Source: Sphaerotilus uruguayifluvii
GTDB taxonomy: Bacteria > Pseudomonadota > Gammaproteobacteria > Burkholderiales > Burkholderiaceae_C
NCBI RefSeq assembly: GCF_013294065.1
Contig: NZ_JABSNM010000005.1
Coordinates: 1 to 64,000 of the forward strand
Direction of reading: 5' to 3'
Length of the DNA: 64,000 nt
Positions 38,349 through 48,665 of the stretch are shown in pieces; the stretch's first letter is position 1, and each line of letters begins with the position of its first letter. The notes beneath the pieces were generated by a model. The model was not told the DNA's origin. It did no database searches and saw only the letters and a program-made list of their open reading frames with translations. The position numbers and the translations under genes are program-made.

Positions 38349-40267
38349 GGCTTCACCTTCAGCCGCTCGAGCGTCTCGATCAGCACCTCGTTGCCGGCAT
38401 CGCGCTCGCGCGACTCGCGCCAGACCTGGCGGGCCTCGTCACGGCGGCCCATCGACCACAGCACCTCGCCGAGGTGGGCGCCGATCTCGACGTCCGGCCG
38501 CTGGCCGTAGGCCTGGCGCAGCAGCCGCGCGGCCTCCTCGGCGCGGCCCATGCGGAACTCGACCCAGCCGAGGCTGTCGGTGATGTAGGGATCGCCCGGC
38601 GTCAGCGCCAGCGCCCGCGCGATCAGCTCGCGGGCCTCGGGCAGGCGCTGGCCGCGCTCGGCCAGGCTGTAGCCGAGCGCGTTGTAGGCGTGCTGCTGTT
38701 CGGGGCGCAGCGTGATGACGCGCCGCAGCAGCGTCTCCATCTCGTCGTAGCGGCGCAGCTTCTCGGCCAGCAGCGCCTGCTCGTAGAGCAGGTCGGCATC
38801 GTCGGGCAGGCGGGCGGTGGCCTGTGCGAGCAGCTCGTGCGCGGCCTGCCACTGGCGTGCGTCGCGCAGCAGCTGCGTCTCGGTCAGCAGCCGGGCGCGC
38901 TGCTGCTCGGGCGTGTCCTGCGGCAGTCGCTGCAGCAGCGCGCGCGCCTCGTCGAGGCGGCCCTGGCGCATCAGCAGCGAGGCGCGGCGGCTCAGCACGG
39001 TGGCCGAGTCCTGCGGCTGCAGCTCGGCGGCGCGCTCGAGCCAGGTCTGCGCGGCGGCGTAGTCGCGCAGCTGCTCGCTGGCCTGCGCAAGCATCAGGAA
39101 GGCCTGCAGCAGCTCCTGCTCGTCGCCGCGGCGCAGCAGGTCGCCGGCCTCGCTCGAGCCGTCGTCCTCGTCTTCGCCGGATGTCTGCGGACGGACCAGC
39201 GGCGGCGTGGCCACGCTGCGCAGGTCCAGATAGCGCTGCAGCGACACGCGCGCCGGAGCGGGCTCGCCGGCCTCGATCTCGAGCGCGCCCTGCATCAGCC
39301 AGCCGTTGCCCATCTCGGGCGCGGCGCGGGTGAGCGCGCGCGCCTCGCGCAGCGCCTCGCCGTAGCGCTGTGCGGTCGACAGCCGGCGCACATAGCCGGC
39401 GCGCACCGCCGGGGCCGGCATCGGCGAGGCCAGATGCGCGCGCACGATCTCCTCGGCCGCGGGCGTGTCCTTCATCAGCTCCAGCGCCAGCAGCGCCGGG
39501 GTCGGATCGGCCGGGTCGCGCCGGCTGGCCTGGCGCACGTAGCCCAGCGCACGCTCGCGCTCGCCGGCCGTCAGCCAGGCCGCGGCGGTGGCGATCTGCG
39601 CGCTGGCGAGCGTGGCCGGGCGCGAGCGCCAGACGGCCAGCGTCTCGTCGAGCATGCGCGCGGTGTCCTGCGGCTTGGCTCCGGCGAGCACCAGCCGCGG
39701 CAGGCTGGCGATCGCGGCCGGGCGCTCGGCCTCGGGCGTGAGCTCGATGAAGCTCTCGAGCGCCTTGCGCGCGTCGGCGAAGCGGCCCAGCGCGACCAGC
39801 ATCTGGGTGTCGATCTCGGCGGCCTGACGCGACTGGGGCAGCGCCTGGCGCCACTGGCGCAGCGCCTCGGCGGCCTGCTCGCCGGCCTGCGCGCCCAGCG
39901 CGATGTCGACCGCGCGCCGGTAGAGCGCCTCGTCGCGCGAGCGCTTGGCCGCCTCCATCATGACCTGATAGGCCAGCGCCGGATTGCCCGCGCGCAGCTC
40001 GAGCTCGCTCACCAGCACCTGATAGAACAGCACGCCGTCGAGCGCCGAGCGCGTCGGCGCCGCGGCCGCAGCCGAGGCGGCAGGGGCGGACGGTGCCGCC
40101 TCCTGCGCCCGGGCCGGCAGCGCGAGGCCGCCCAGCAGGCCCAGGCCCGCCATCAGCGCGCACAGGCCGCGCAGGCGCCCGCCGGGATGTTTCAGGGGGG
40201 CGCGGCGCGCCGAGATGGCGGGAACGGGCGGCAGGGGCATCGAGGCGGACTCCATGTTCGAGGCCAT
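38345..40267 (-). CDS. Secreted tetratricopeptide-repeat protein
   Basis: 640 residues. A signal peptide (hydrophobic stretch near 32-50 ending in ARAQE) is followed by an Ala/Pro-rich linker and at least ten TPR-like helical pairs; the clearest are near the C-terminus ([53 protein letters not shown]). TPR scaffolds bind other proteins. Periplasmic TPR proteins upstream of lolB are conserved in Burkholderiales, and a role in outer-membrane or lipoprotein assembly is a reasonable but unproven inference. It is divergent from mutM, with 48 bases between starts. Start choice among the ATGs at 40267, 40255 and 40240 is uncertain. Confidence 0.8.
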   Translation of the reverse strand: MASNMESASMPLPPVPAISARRAPLKHPGGRLRGLCALMAGLGLLGGLALPARAQEAAPSAPAASAAAAAPTRSALDGVLFYQVLVSELELRAGNPALAYQVMMEAAKRSRDEALYRRAVDIALGAQAGEQAAEALRQWRQALPQSRQAAEIDTQMLVALGRFADARKALESFIELTPEAERPAAIASLPRLVLAGAKPQDTARMLDETLAVWRSRPATLASAQIATAAAWLTAGERERALGYVRQASRRDPADPTPALLALELMKDTPAAEEIVRAHLASPMPAPAVRAGYVRRLSTAQRYGEALREARALTRAAPEMGNGWLMQGALEIEAGEPAPARVSLQRYLDLRSVATPPLVRPQTSGEDEDDGSSEAGDLLRRGDEQELLQAFLMLAQASEQLRDYAAAQTWLERAAELQPQDSATVLSRRASLLMRQGRLDEARALLQRLPQDTPEQQRARLLTETQLLRDARQWQAAHELLAQATARLPDDADLLYEQALLAEKLRRYDEMETLLRRVITLRPEQQHAYNALGYSLAERGQRLPEARELIARALALTPGDPYITDSLGWVEFRMGRAEEAARLLRQAYGQRPDVEIGAHLGEVLWSMGRRDEARQVWRESRERDAGNEVLIETLERLKVKP

Positions 40268-40315
40268 TCTAGGGCGCGGCGCCGGCCGGGCCTGCGGGCT
40301 TCGATAATTCCGCGC

Positions 40316-41152
40316 ATGCCTGAACTGCCTGAAGTCGAAGTCACCCGCCTCGGTCTGGTCGACCGCATCGAGGGCGCGCAGGTGCATGCGGTCCGCCTGG
40401 GCAAGCCGCTGCGCTGGCCGCTGGGCACCGATCCGCAGGCGCTGGCCGGCGCCCGCGTCGGCCGCCTGCAGCGCCGCGGCAAGTATCTCTGGCTGCCGCT
40501 GGGCGCCTGCGGCGGGCTGCTGCTGCACCTGGGCATGTCGGGCTCGCTGCGCTTCGATGCGGCCGAGGCGCTGCCGCCGGCCGGGCCGCACGACCATTTC
40601 GAGATGCAGACCGACCGCGGCCTGCTGCGCCTGACCGATCCGCGCCGCTTCGGCGCGGTGGTGTGGTCGAGCGCGCTCGACGCGGCGCCTGCGGCCACGC
40701 TGCTGGCGCGGCTGGGCGTCGAGCCGCTGTCGCCCGCCTTCAGCGCCAGCGTGCTGCAGCAGGGCCTGCGCGGGCGGCGCGTGCCGGTCAAGCAGGCGCT
40801 GCTGGCCGGCGACGTCGTCGTCGGCGTGGGCAACATCTACTGCTCGGAGGCGCTGTTCGCCGCCGGCATCGATCCGCGCCAGAGCGCCGGCACGCTCGAC
40901 CGCGCGGCCTGCGAGCGGCTGGTCGACACCGTCCGCGACGTGCTGCAGCGTGCGCTGGCCGCCGGAGGCTCGACGCTGCGCGACTTCCGCGACGTTCATG
41001 GCATGGGCGGCGCCTTCCAGCTGCAGGCGCAGGTCTACGGCCGCGAGGGCCTGCCGTGCCGGGTCTGCGCCACGCCGGTGCGGCGCATCGTGCAGGGCCA
41101 GCGTGCGACCTATTTCTGCCCACGCTGCCAGCGCCTGCCGCACGGATCCTGA
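40316..41152 (+). CDS. mutM: Formamidopyrimidine-DNA glycosylase
   Basis: 278 residues. MutM (Fpg) removes 8-oxoguanine and formamidopyrimidines and nicks the strand by beta/delta elimination. The catalytic N-terminus PELPEVE (P2, E3), K56 in RRGKY, the H2TH region with [15 protein letters not shown], and the C-terminal zinc finger ([11 protein letters not shown]...TYFCPRCQ) are all intact. It is followed on the same strand by a dynamin-like GTPase and then mutY, so both glycosylases of the 8-oxoG repair pathway lie in one run of genes. Confidence 0.96.
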   Translation: MPELPEVEVTRLGLVDRIEGAQVHAVRLGKPLRWPLGTDPQALAGARVGRLQRRGKYLWLPLGACGGLLLHLGMSGSLRFDAAEALPPAGPHDHFEMQTDRGLLRLTDPRRFGAVVWSSALDAAPAATLLARLGVEPLSPAFSASVLQQGLRGRRVPVKQALLAGDVVVGVGNIYCSEALFAAGIDPRQSAGTLDRAACERLVDTVRDVLQRALAAGGSTLRDFRDVHGMGGAFQLQAQVYGREGLPCRVCATPVRRIVQGQRATYFCPRCQRLPHGS

Positions 41153-41241
41153 ACTCGCGAATCCGCTGCGCTACCATGCCAGATCACCCCGGGCCGCGCG
41201 CTGCGCGTGCCGCTCGGACCAGCCTCAGCCACGCCACAGCG

Positions 41242-43305
41242 ATGAGCGAACATCTTTCCGGGCCGCAGGCGGCCCCGCCCGACGAACCCGTCCACGAGCC
41301 CTTCGTGCGCAGCCTCGACGCGCTCGGGCGCTGGCGCGCGGCGCTGCAGGAACGGGTGCACGACCTGTCGCGCTTCCTGCGCGAGCAGGGCCTGCTCGAC
41401 GAGAACGCCGACGACCTGCTCGACGCGCTGGCGCGGCGCCTGGCCGGCGAGAAGCTGGTGGTGGCCTTCGTCGCCGAGTTCTCGCGCGGCAAGTCCGAGC
41501 TGATCAACGCGATCTTCTTCGCCGATGCCGGCCGGCGCATCATGCCGGCCTCGCCCGGGCGCACGACGATGTGCCCGGTCGAGCTGGGCTGGGATCCGGA
41601 GGAGGCTCCGGGGCTGGCGCTGCTGCCGATCGAGACGCGGCTGGACGGCGCCTCGCTGGCCGAGCTGCGCGCGCAGCCGCGTGCCTGGCAGCGCGAGTCG
41701 ATCGACGTGCAGGACCCCGCCGCCTTCGCCCGCGCGCTCGACGCGGTGCGCGGCGTGCGCGCGGCCTCGGTCGACGAGGCGCGCCAGCTCGGCTTCTGGA
41801 ACGACGAGCAGCCGGCCGACAACCCGCCGATGCTCGCCGACGGCCAGGTCGAGATCCCGCGCTGGCGCCATGCGCTGATCAACGTGCCGCATCCGCTGCT
41901 CAAGCGCGGCCTGGTGGTGCTCGACACCCCGGGGCTGAACGCGATCGGCGCCGAGCCGGAGCTGACGGTCGGCCTGCTGCCGAGCGCGCATGTCGCGGTC
42001 TTCGTGCTGGGCGCCGACACCGGCGTGACCCGCTCGGACCTGGAGATCTGGCGCGACCACCTCGCCTCGCAGGCGCTGGCGCGCTATGTGGTGCTGAACA
42101 AGATCGACGCGCTGATCGATCCGCTGTCGCCGCGCGAGCACAGCCTGGCGCAGATCGCCTCGCAGTGCGAGCAGGTGGCGCGCACGCTGGGCATCGCGCC
42201 GGAGCGGGTCTTTCCGCTGTCGGCGCGCCAGGCGCTGGCCGCGCGGGTCGAGGGCGACGTGGCGCGGCTGGCCGACAGCCGGCTGCCCGCGCTCGAGCAG
42301 GCGCTGGCGCAGCAGCTGCTGCCCGAGCGGCGCGCGGTCTTCGAGCAGCTCACGCTCGAGGCGCTGGGCGTGATCCGCGCCCAGACCGGCCGCACGCTCA
42401 ACGACCTGCGCCGCCAGCTCGCCGAGCAGCTCCAGGAGCTGCGCGGCCTGCGCGGCAAGAGCGGCGCGAAGGTGCAGCTGCTGCTGCAGCGCGTCGGCGC
42501 CGAGACGGCCGAGTTCGAGCAGTGCACCGCGCAGATCCAGGCGCTGCGCGTCGTGCACTCGCGCTCGCTCAAGGCGGTGCTGGCGACGCTGGCCAGCGAC
42601 ATGCTCAAGCGCGAGGTCGATGCGATGATCGGCTCGATCCGCGACTCCTTCCTGAAGCTGGGCGCGCGGCGCTCCTACACCCAGCTCTTCGCCGACCTGC
42701 GCCAGGCGCTGGAGACGGCGCAGCAGCAGGGCGGCGAGCTGCGCGAGCTGCTGTCGGCCTCGTGCCACCGGCTCAATGCCGAGTTCGGCTTCAGCCTGAT
42801 GGTCCCGCCGGCGCCGGAGCTGGCGCGCTTCCGCGACGATCTGGCGCTGATCGAGCGCAACTACATCCAGTACCTCGGCCTGACGCAGGCGGTGCGGCTG
42901 GCGCAGCCGCGCTTTCTCGAGCAGTTCCGGCGCATGCTGATGTCGCGCCTGCGTGCGGTCTTCGAGGGCGCGGCCGGCGAGATCGAGCTGTGGAGCCGCA
43001 CGCTGTCGGGGCAGATCGACGCGCAGCTGCGCGAGCGCCGCAAGGCCTTCAAGCGCCGGCGCGAGTCGCTCGAGCGCATCCGCGCGGCCGCCGGCGAGCT
43101 GGAGTCGCGCCTGGCCGAGCTCGAGGCCCAGGACCAGCGCCTGGCCACGACCGAGGTGCGGCTGCAGGCGATGCACGAGCGGGTGCGCCGGGCCGCGATC
43201 CGCCACGAGCTGGCGCTGCCGAGCGACTTCGCCGCGCTGGCGGCGGCGCCGGTGCGCGCGGGGGGCTCGCCCGCGCCGGCCGCGCCGGTCTCCAGCGATG
43301 CCTGA
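41242..43305 (+). CDS. Dynamin-like GTPase
   Basis: 687 residues. The GTPase domain has an unusual dynamin-type P-loop AEFSRGKS (78-85), switch T in the PGRTTMCP segment, G3 DTPGLN and G4 LNKID. The rest is long alpha-helix and coiled coil (about 370-680) including a segment ELESRLAELEAQDQRLA. No clear transmembrane helix is seen. Bacterial dynamin-like proteins remodel or protect membranes; this family, placed between mutM and mutY, is common in Burkholderiales but its job is not known to me. Its stop overlaps the mutY start by 8 bases, indicating coupled translation. Confidence 0.82.
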   Translation: MSEHLSGPQAAPPDEPVHEPFVRSLDALGRWRAALQERVHDLSRFLREQGLLDENADDLLDALARRLAGEKLVVAFVAEFSRGKSELINAIFFADAGRRIMPASPGRTTMCPVELGWDPEEAPGLALLPIETRLDGASLAELRAQPRAWQRESIDVQDPAAFARALDAVRGVRAASVDEARQLGFWNDEQPADNPPMLADGQVEIPRWRHALINVPHPLLKRGLVVLDTPGLNAIGAEPELTVGLLPSAHVAVFVLGADTGVTRSDLEIWRDHLASQALARYVVLNKIDALIDPLSPREHSLAQIASQCEQVARTLGIAPERVFPLSARQALAARVEGDVARLADSRLPALEQALAQQLLPERRAVFEQLTLEALGVIRAQTGRTLNDLRRQLAEQLQELRGLRGKSGAKVQLLLQRVGAETAEFEQCTAQIQALRVVHSRSLKAVLATLASDMLKREVDAMIGSIRDSFLKLGARRSYTQLFADLRQALETAQQQGGELRELLSASCHRLNAEFGFSLMVPPAPELARFRDDLALIERNYIQYLGLTQAVRLAQPRFLEQFRRMLMSRLRAVFEGAAGEIELWSRTLSGQIDAQLRERRKAFKRRRESLERIRAAAGELESRLAELEAQDQRLATTEVRLQAMHERVRRAAIRHELALPSDFAALAAAPVRAGGSPAPAAPVSSDA

Positions 43306-44410
43306 ACCGCGCATGGACGACGACGACGACCTGGCCGGCCGGCTGGTGCGCTGGCAGCGCAGCCACGGCCGCCACGCGCTGCCGTGGCAGAACACCCGCG
43401 ATCCCTACCGCGTCTGGCTGTCGGAGATCATGCTGCAGCAGACCCAGGTCGCGACGGTGCTGGGCTACTACGAGCGCTTCCTGGCGCGCTTCCCCGACGT
43501 GCGCGCGCTGGCCGCGGCACCGCTGGACGACGTGCTGGCGCTGTGGAGCGGGCTGGGCTACTACAGCCGGGCGCGCAACCTGCACCGCTGCGCGCAGCAG
43601 GTGGTCGAGCGCCACGGCGGCGACTTCCCGCGCAGCGCGGCCGCGCTGGCCGAGCTGCCGGGCATCGGCCGCTCGACCGCGGCGGCCATCTCGTCCTTCT
43701 GCTTCGGCGAGCGGGTGGCCATTCTCGACGGCAATGTGCGCCGGGTGCTGTCGCGCGTGCTGGCCTTCGAGGGCGATCTGGCGCAGGCGGCGCAGGAGCG
43801 TGCGCTGTGGGACCTGGCCACCGGCCTGCTGCCCCAGGATCCGGCCGACATGCCGGCCTACACCCAGGGCCTGATGGACCTGGGCGCGACGCTGTGCATG
43901 CCGCGCCGCGCCGACTGCCTGCTGTGCCCGTGGCAGGCGCCGTGCCGCGCGCGGGCGCTCGGCCGCGAGCTGGACTTCCCGGTGCGCACCCGCAAGCTCA
44001 GGCGCGGCCGGCGCGAGAGCTGGTGCCTGTGGCTGCGCACGCCGCAGGCGGTGTGGCTGCAGCAGCGCCCCGACACCGGCGTCTGGGCCGGGCTGTGGAC
44101 GCCGCCGATGTTCGACGACGCGGCCGCGCTCGACGCGGCGGTGGCGCGGCTGGGCAGCGGCGGCGCGCAGGCGCTGCCGTCCTTCGTGCATGTGCTGACG
44201 CACCTGGACTGGACGCTGCATCCGCGCCGGGTCGAGCTGGGCGGCGCGCTGCTGGCCTGCGAGCCGGGGCAGGATCCGCCCGCGGCGCCGCTGCCGGAGC
44301 TCGCGCCCGGGCGCTGGTGGCGCCACGACGAGCTCGACGCGGTCGGCCTGCCCGCGCCGCTGCGCCGGCTGCTGCAGCCGGCGGCGCCGGCCGGCCCGCT
44401 CAGTCGCTGA
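43298..44410 (+). CDS. mutY: A/G-specific adenine glycosylase
   Basis: 370 residues. MutY removes adenine mispaired with 8-oxoguanine, complementing MutM. Visible: catalytic E43 in LSEIMLQQTQV, the helix-hairpin-helix LPGIGRSTAAAI, catalytic D144 in ILDGNVRRVL, the Fe-S ligands C200, C207, C210 and C216 (C-x6-C-x2-C-x5-C), and a C-terminal NUDIX-like 8-oxoG recognition domain (about 235-360). It starts inside the 3' end of the GTPase gene. Its last 11 bases overlap the convergent LON-domain gene. An ATG at 43313 is an alternative start. Confidence 0.95.
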   Translation: MPEPRMDDDDDLAGRLVRWQRSHGRHALPWQNTRDPYRVWLSEIMLQQTQVATVLGYYERFLARFPDVRALAAAPLDDVLALWSGLGYYSRARNLHRCAQQVVERHGGDFPRSAAALAELPGIGRSTAAAISSFCFGERVAILDGNVRRVLSRVLAFEGDLAQAAQERALWDLATGLLPQDPADMPAYTQGLMDLGATLCMPRRADCLLCPWQAPCRARALGRELDFPVRTRKLRRGRRESWCLWLRTPQAVWLQQRPDTGVWAGLWTPPMFDDAAALDAAVARLGSGGAQALPSFVHVLTHLDWTLHPRRVELGGALLACEPGQDPPAAPLPELAPGRWWRHDELDAVGLPAPLRRLLQPAAPAGPLSR

Positions 44411-45089
44411 TCACGCCGTGCCGGCGCAGGAAGCCGTCGACCAGGCGAAGCCGCGACACCGGATCGGGCAGCATCATCAGCTTGTGGCGGGTGGCCAGCG
44501 GAATCGGCAGGATCTCGCTCCAGCGGTTGGCGACCCAGCCGGCGTCGTCGAGCCGGTGCGGCTCGAGAAAGGGCGCCTGCTCGCGCTGCGCCAGCGTCGC
44601 GATCGCGCGGCCGAGCGCAGCGGCACAGGCCTGCAGCTCCGCGCCGACCGGCTGCGCCGGGTCGGCGGCCTGCAGCACGGCGTCGGCGCGCCACAGTCCG
44701 TCATGGCCCTGGTGCGGTGAACCCACCAGCGTGAAGCGCTCGAGGCCGCGGCAGCGCACCTGCAGGATGCCGGCCTGCTCGCTGTCGCAGTCCAGCACCT
44801 CGGCCAGGCAGCCCTCGGGCTCGAAGCGCACCGGCTCGTCGTCGCGGCGCACCTCGCTGCCCTGCACCAGCGCGACGACGCCGAAGCGCTCGCCGCTGCG
44901 CAGGCAGGCCGAGATCAGGTCGAGATAGCGGGCCTCGAACACCCGCAGCGGCAGCAGCCCGCCCGGAAACAGCACCGTGCCGAGCGGGAAGAGCGGCAGC
45001 TGCGGGCGCAGGCCGGGAAAGAGCCCGGGCGCCGTCGGCGCCATGCCGTCATCGGACGGGAACGGGCCGGGGCGGTCGCCGGGCGTCAT
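44400..45089 (-). CDS. LON substrate-binding domain protein
   Basis: 229 residues consisting of the N-terminal (substrate-recognition) domain of Lon protease only: LPLFPLGTVLFPGGLLPLRVFEARYLDLI, then FGVVALVQGSE, and a helical end (LPIPLATRHKLMMLPDPVSRL). There is no AAA or protease domain, so it is a stand-alone LON protein; such proteins are widespread and their function is not settled. The first 25 residues are variable and a start at 45044 is possible. It ends over the 3' end of mutY. Confidence 0.85.
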   Translation of the reverse strand: MTPGDRPGPFPSDDGMAPTAPGLFPGLRPQLPLFPLGTVLFPGGLLPLRVFEARYLDLISACLRSGERFGVVALVQGSEVRRDDEPVRFEPEGCLAEVLDCDSEQAGILQVRCRGLERFTLVGSPHQGHDGLWRADAVLQAADPAQPVGAELQACAAALGRAIATLAQREQAPFLEPHRLDDAGWVANRWSEILPIPLATRHKLMMLPDPVSRLRLVDGFLRRHGVISD

Positions 45090-45098
45090 GTCGGATCC

Positions 45099-46049
45099 TC
45101 AGTGCTGAGCGGCGGCCTCGCGGGCCTCGATCTCGCGGTGGCGCACCAGCGTCGGGATGCGGTCGCGGAAGCGCGCCGCGAGCTGCTCGACCGAGTAGAC
45201 CGAGCGGTGCTGCCCGCCGGTGCAGCCGATGGCCACCGTCAGGTAGCTGCGCTGGTCCTGCTCGTAGGCCGGCAGCCAGCGGGCCAGGAAGCCCTCGATC
45301 TGCGCCAGCATCTCGGCGACCTCGGGCTGGCCCTGCAGGAACTCGATGACGCCGGCATCGCGGCCGTTGAGCGCGCGCAGCTCGCGCACGTAGTGCGGAT
45401 TGGGCAGCACGCGCAGGTCGAACACCAGGTCGGCGTCGCGCGGCACGCCGTGCTTGAACGCGAAGGACTCGAACACCAGCGTCAGCGACGAGTGTGCCGC
45501 GCCGACGAGCTGGCGGATCCACGAGCGCAGCTGCGTCGGGCGCAGGTCGCTGGTGTCGATCACGGTGCTGGTCTCGCGCAGGGGGCTGAGCATCTCGCGC
45601 TCGCGCTCGATCGCCTCGCCCAGCGCCGAGCGGGACTGGCCGCCCTGGCCGTCGTCCTCGCTGGAGAGCGGATGGCGCCGGCGCGTCTCGGAGAAGCGCC
45701 GCACCAGCGTCTCGGTGCGCGAGTCCAGGAAGATCATCAGCACCGGCGTGCCTTCGCGGCGCAGCGTGTCGATCATCGGCAGCAGCTTGGGCAGCGAGGC
45801 GGCGGTGCGCACGTCGGCCGCGATGGCCAGGCGCCGGCGCGGGTCGCGGCCCTCCAGCCGGATCAGCTCGGGCAGCAGCTCCGGCGGCAGGTTGTCGACG
45901 CAGAAGTAGCCGGCGTCCTCCAGCGCGTTGATCGCCACCGACTTGCCGGATCCGGAGATGCCGGAGATCAGCACCACCGGCTGGGGTGGCGAGCCGGTGG
46001 GCGGCGCGGCGAGGGCGCCGGTCGGTGCGGGGTCGGTGGCGGTCGTCAT
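45099..46049 (-). CDS. rapZ: RNase adapter/nucleotide-binding protein RapZ
   Basis: 316 residues. The family hydrolyses ATP/GTP and in enterobacteria guides RNase E to the small RNA GlmZ, linking it to glucosamine-6-phosphate synthesis. Walker A is GISGSGKS, followed by ALEDAGYFCVDNLPPELL; the C-terminal domain has FESFAFKHGVPRDADLVFDLRVLPNPH and IGCTGGQHRSVY. The N-terminal 23 residues are Ala/Pro-rich. Whether GlmZ-type regulation exists in this group is unknown. It is preceded by recN on the same strand. Confidence 0.93.
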   Translation of the reverse strand: MTTATDPAPTGALAAPPTGSPPQPVVLISGISGSGKSVAINALEDAGYFCVDNLPPELLPELIRLEGRDPRRRLAIAADVRTAASLPKLLPMIDTLRREGTPVLMIFLDSRTETLVRRFSETRRRHPLSSEDDGQGGQSRSALGEAIEREREMLSPLRETSTVIDTSDLRPTQLRSWIRQLVGAAHSSLTLVFESFAFKHGVPRDADLVFDLRVLPNPHYVRELRALNGRDAGVIEFLQGQPEVAEMLAQIEGFLARWLPAYEQDQRSYLTVAIGCTGGQHRSVYSVEQLAARFRDRIPTLVRHREIEAREAAAQH

Positions 46050-46062
46050 GTCTCTTTGTCGG

Positions 46063-47775
46063 TCAGGGAACGGTGTCTTGGAGCGGATTCTGCGATGCCG
46101 CGGCCTGCAGCATGTCCCGCGCATGCGCCAGGCCGGCGCCGGAGCTGCTCTGGCCGCCGATCATGCGGGCAATCTCGCCGACGCGCTCGTCGCCGCCGAC
46201 CGGACGGATCTCGCTGCGGGTGCGGCCGTCGTCGCCGACCGCCTTGCTGACCACCAGATGGGTGTCGGCGCAGGCGGCGACCTGGGCCAGGTGCGTGACC
46301 GCCAGCACCTGGCAGTCCCGGCCGAGCTGGCGCATCAGCCGCCCGACGGTGTCGCCGACCGCGCCGCCGACGCCGGAGTCGATCTCGTCGAAGATCAGCG
46401 TGCCCGCGCCCAGGCCGCGCGCCTGGCGACTGCGGCCGGTGGTGACGGCGATGGCCAGCGCCAGCCGCGACAGCTCGCCGCCGGAGGCGACCTTGGCCAG
46501 CGGCCGCGGCGTGCTGCCGGCGTGGCCGGCGACCAGGAACTCGACCGATTCCAGGCCATGCGCCTGCGGCTCGGCCAGCGTCTCCAGCGCGATCGCGAAG
46601 CGTCCGCCGGCCATGCCGAGCTGCTGCATCGCCGCGGTCACCGCGTCGGCCAGGCCAGGCGCGGCCGCCTGCCGGCGTGCCGAGACCTGGCGCGCCTGCG
46701 CGACGAAGGCCGCCCGCGCGGCCTCGGCCTGGCGCTGCAGGCCCTCGAGATCGGTGGCGGCATCGAGCTCGGCCAGCTCGGCCTGCCACTGCGCCAGCTG
46801 CGCGGCCAGATCCGGCGGCGGGCAGCGGAAGCGCCGCGCCAGCCCGATCCAGGCCGACAGGCGCGCATCGAGCTCGGCCAGGCGCTCGGGCTCGAGCTCG
46901 GTGCGGCGCAGCAGCGCCTGCAGGCTGCGTGCGGCGTCGGCCAGCTGCGCCTGCGCGCCGGCCAGCACCTCGATGACCTCGGCCAGCGCCGGCTCGTAGC
47001 CGGCCACCGTCTCCAGCGCCTCGAGCGCGCGTGCGGCCTGGCTGCTGGCCGCCGCCTCGCCTTCGTGGACCGCGTCGACCGACAGCTGCACCGCGTCCAG
47101 GATGGCCTGCGCATGGGCCAGGCGCTGGTGTTCGGCGTTGAGCTCGGGCCATTCGTCGGCGCCCGGCGCCAGGCGCTCGACCTCGCCGATCTGCCAGACC
47201 AGGCGCTCGCGCTCGCGTTCGCGCTCGGCGCCCAGGCGCTCGGCGGCCTCCAGCCGCGCGAGCTGCTCGCGCCAGCGCTGCCAGGCCTGCAGCATCGGGC
47301 CGCCGTCGACCTCGGCATGGTCGTCGAGCCACTGGCGCACCGCCGCGGGCCGCGTCAGGCTCTGCCAGGCGTGCTGGCCGTGGATGTCGACCAGGTGCTC
47401 GGCGATCTCGCGCAGCTGCGCGACGGTGGCGGCGCTGCCGTTGATCCAGGCGCGGCTCTTGCCCTGCGCGTCGATCGTGCGGCGCAGCAGCAGCGTCGCC
47501 GCGCCGGCCTCGTCGGCCGGGGCCAGGCCGGCCTCGTCGAGCCAGGCCGCCAGCGCCGGCGGCACCGGCTCGAACTCGGCGGCGATCTCGGCGCGGCTCT
47601 CGCCCTCGCGGACCACGCCGGCGTCGCCGCGTCCGCCCAGCGCGATCTGCAGCGCGTCGATCAGGATGGACTTGCCCGCGCCGGTCTCGCCGGTCAGCGC
47701 GGCGAAGCCGGGGCCGAAGTCGACGTCGAGACGGCTGACGATGACGAAGTTCCGCAGGGACAGCCGGCGCAGCAT
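46063..47775 (-). CDS. recN: DNA repair protein RecN
   Basis: 570 residues. RecN is an SMC-like ATPase that holds broken DNA ends during double-strand-break repair. Head motifs are Walker A TGETGAGKSILIDAL near residues 29-43, and the C-terminal ABC signature ASGGELSRLALA with Walker B LIFDEIDSGVGG; between them is a coiled-coil region (about 160-350). Its ATG shares its A with the nadK stop (TGATG), so nadK and recN are coupled. Confidence 0.95.
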   Translation of the reverse strand: MLRRLSLRNFVIVSRLDVDFGPGFAALTGETGAGKSILIDALQIALGGRGDAGVVREGESRAEIAAEFEPVPPALAAWLDEAGLAPADEAGAATLLLRRTIDAQGKSRAWINGSAATVAQLREIAEHLVDIHGQHAWQSLTRPAAVRQWLDDHAEVDGGPMLQAWQRWREQLARLEAAERLGAERERERERLVWQIGEVERLAPGADEWPELNAEHQRLAHAQAILDAVQLSVDAVHEGEAAASSQAARALEALETVAGYEPALAEVIEVLAGAQAQLADAARSLQALLRRTELEPERLAELDARLSAWIGLARRFRCPPPDLAAQLAQWQAELAELDAATDLEGLQRQAEAARAAFVAQARQVSARRQAAAPGLADAVTAAMQQLGMAGGRFAIALETLAEPQAHGLESVEFLVAGHAGSTPRPLAKVASGGELSRLALAIAVTTGRSRQARGLGAGTLIFDEIDSGVGGAVGDTVGRLMRQLGRDCQVLAVTHLAQVAACADTHLVVSKAVGDDGRTRSEIRPVGGDERVGEIARMIGGQSSSGAGLAHARDMLQAAASQNPLQDTVP

Positions 47776-48665
47776 CACTGGCCTCCGTCGCCGGGCAGGG
47801 CGCCCTCGTTCCAGTGCAGCTTGCGACGCAGCGTCGCGTAGTAGTTCCATCCGCGCGGATGCAGGAAGCGCACGCGGTGGTCGGAGCGCCGCACGGTGAT
47901 GCGGTCGCCGATGAGCAGGCTGGCCAGCGATTGCATGTCGAAGTTGACGGAGGGCTCGCGCGCCGAGACGATCTCGATGCTGATGCGTCCCGAATCGGGC
48001 ACGACGATGGGGCGGTTGGAGAGCATGTGCGGCGCGATCGGCACGATCAGCCAGCCGGCCACGCCCGGGTGCAGGATCGGGCCGCCGGCCGACAGCGCGT
48101 AGGCGGTCGAGCCGGTCGGCGAGGACACGATCAGGCCGTCGGCGCGGAAGTTGGCGACGAACTGGTCGTCGACCTCGACGCGCAGCTCGACCATCGAGGT
48201 CGTGCCGCTGCGCAGCACCACGTCGTTCATCGCCACCGCCTCGTAGATCGACTCGCCGTCGCGCAGCACGCCGCCCTCGAGCATCGCGCGGTGCTCCTCC
48301 TCGTAGTCGCCGGCGACGATGGCCTTGAGCGCGTGCAGCACCTGTGCGACCGGAATGTCGGTGATGAAGCCCAGCCGGCCCTGGTTGACGCCGACCATCG
48401 GCACGCCGTAGCGCGCCAGCGTGCGGGCGATGCCCAGCATCGTGCCGTCGCCGCCGACGACGATGGCGATGTCGCAGGTCTGGCCGAGCTCGTCGGGCGT
48501 GAGCGCCGGATAGCCCGCCAGGCCGGTGTTGTGCGCGGTCTCGATCTCGACCGAGACCTCCAGGCCCCGCCGGGTCAGCAGGTGCGCGATCTCCTCGAGC
48601 AGCGGGCGCATGCCACGGGCCTGGTACTTGCCTATGAGCGCGGCATGACGGAAGCGGCTGATCAT
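47775..48665 (-). CDS. nadK: NAD kinase
   Basis: 296 residues. NadK phosphorylates NAD to NADP. The family marks are ALIGKYQ near the N-terminus, [13 protein letters not shown] (catalytic GGDGT), [11 protein letters not shown], and [17 protein letters not shown]. The ATG at 48665 ([15 protein letters not shown]) was preferred over an in-frame GTG six bases earlier because it matches the usual N-terminus. Divergent from hrcA, with 104 bases between starts. Confidence 0.95.
   Translation of the reverse strand: MISRFRHAALIGKYQARGMRPLLEEIAHLLTRRGLEVSVEIETAHNTGLAGYPALTPDELGQTCDIAIVVGGDGTMLGIARTLARYGVPMVGVNQGRLGFITDIPVAQVLHALKAIVAGDYEEEHRAMLEGGVLRDGESIYEAVAMNDVVLRSGTTSMVELRVEVDDQFVANFRADGLIVSSPTGSTAYALSAGGPILHPGVAGWLIVPIAPHMLSNRPIVVPDSGRISIEIVSAREPSVNFDMQSLASLLIGDRITVRRSDHRVRFLHPRGWNYYATLRRKLHWNEGALPGDGGQ

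Noticed and set aside
38474-40315. A long plus-strand frame reading into mutM
   Set aside because: It is the antisense of the TPR protein gene; MutM activity requires the proline after the initiator at 40316, so nothing upstream can be part of it.
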